Of a DNA stretch of 37,383 bases, positions 37,072-37,383 are shown in pieces. Position numbers and translations under genes: made by a program. The DNA is from a virus. Numbering within the stretch: position 1 is the stretch's first letter; every line of letters begins with the position of its first letter. A model generated the notes under the pieces. That model ran no database searches. It saw nothing but the letters and a program-made list of their open reading frames with translations, and had not been told where the DNA came from. The stretch spans positions 1 through 37,383 of IMG/VR virus record IMGVR_UViG_3300025087_000205. One strand, given 5' to 3'.

Positions 37072-37085
37072 GAGGAGAGAGGGAT

Positions 37086-37383
37086 ATGAGTAACTATGTG
37101 GATCGTAACGAAACAATCAAGGCCATCCGGGACGCGCTGAAACACCGATCCGGGAAATCTTGGAGTGTGACGGGCGGCAGTGGCACGGCTTACGGCTGGA
37201 TCACGATTGACGCACCGCTAGCCCGCCGAACATGGGGCTGGCGGCTCAAAGTCGGGGAGTTTGTTGACCTGCCGGAGAATTACGAGGAGTACGACAGCGG
37301 GCAACCCAATCACCACACCAGCCCCGCCGAACGCACCGAACTCGCCAACCTGCTGGGCCTCGACCGCCCAGTACATCTCCAGG
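37086..37383 (+). CDS. Hypothetical protein (3' end outside window)
   Basis: At least 99 residues; cut by the right edge. GAGAGGAGAGAGGGAT precedes the ATG. The segment ALKHRSGKSWSVTGGSGTAY followed by GWITIDAPLARRTW is typical of small phage proteins of unknown function. GC-rich compared with the left part of the window. Confidence 0.65.
   Translation, partial: MSNYVDRNETIKAIRDALKHRSGKSWSVTGGSGTAYGWITIDAPLARRTWGWRLKVGEFVDLPENYEEYDSGQPNHHTSPAERTELANLLGLDRPVHLQ

Noticed and set aside
1-37383. tRNA genes or integration site
   Set aside because: No cloverleaf with a T-loop GTTCGA-type motif and no integrase or att-like repeats were found by reading.

Overview
The window is one continuous stretch of a tailed double-stranded DNA bacteriophage. 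The gene order and the tail genes (major tail protein, frameshifted tail-assembly chaperone pair, 883-residue tape measure protein) fit a long-tailed siphovirus-like phage. All genes run rightward except one leftward HNH endonuclease. No terminase, portal, integrase, endolysin or DNA polymerase was recognised, so the window is part of a larger genome; it opens inside a capsid scaffold/protease gene and closes inside a small hypothetical gene. The host is not shown directly. A phage lipoprotein with a Thr/Pro-rich linker and a C-terminal LysM domain (30799-31254) is a style common in Chloroflexota, so a Chloroflexota host is a weak inference.

Layout. 1-5974: capsid morphogenesis (scaffold/protease end, decoration protein, major capsid protein), several virion or fibre-like proteins and a head-tail connector. 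5981-9275: inserted HNH endonuclease and two GT-B type glycosyltransferases, the first with its N-terminus in another frame. 9266-18249: tail module (gp10-like protein, tail terminator candidate, fibre, major tail protein, chaperones with a CCCAAAC slippery site, tape measure, tail-tip protein, three tandem paralogous HxH fibre proteins). 18309-25715: early/replication module behind a TTGACA-N17-TATATT promoter (small conserved phage proteins, an Ser-Arg/Ser-Gly repeat microprotein, a 377-base non-coding stretch with RNA-like folding, an ERCC4/XPF-like nuclease, a RecA-like ATPase, and an amber-split ORF). 25716-25961: terminator plus a large G-rich palindrome. 25962-30226: XPD/DinG-type helicase, then a block bounded by perfect 27-bp direct repeats that holds a small winged-helix-like protein, a ParB-MT-A70 DNA adenine methyltransferase and an overlapping QVK-type nuclease. 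30291-34081: promoter-driven accessory and lysis-type genes (DUF2695, ribbon-helix-helix protein, LysM lipoprotein, holin-like proteins) including an Acb2-type cyclic-nucleotide sponge. 34092-35713: metallophosphoesterase and microproteins. 35714-36365: a 650-base gene-free region with a promoter, a strong hairpin and three families of direct repeats, a candidate replication origin or packaging/control region. 36366-37383: a new rightward operon of small proteins.

How it works together. Two promoter styles are visible: consensus sigma70 promoters (6527-6555 minus, 18309, 30291, 35743, 36207) next to accessory or early genes, and extended -10 (TGnTATAAT) promoters inside late or lysis regions (5435, 11162, 28470, 33541). 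Two of the latter have short tandem repeats (13-bp and 11-bp period) directly upstream, suggesting a shared activation mechanism. The most interesting items are the Acb2-like anti-CBASS protein, the repeat-bounded methyltransferase/nuclease cassette with a pseudoknot-like leader, the unexplained structured region at 19265-19641, the repeat locus at 35846-36113, and three recoding or disruption sites (a programmed -1 frameshift at 12017, an amber-split ORF at 22182, and a frame-broken glycosyltransferase at 6649).
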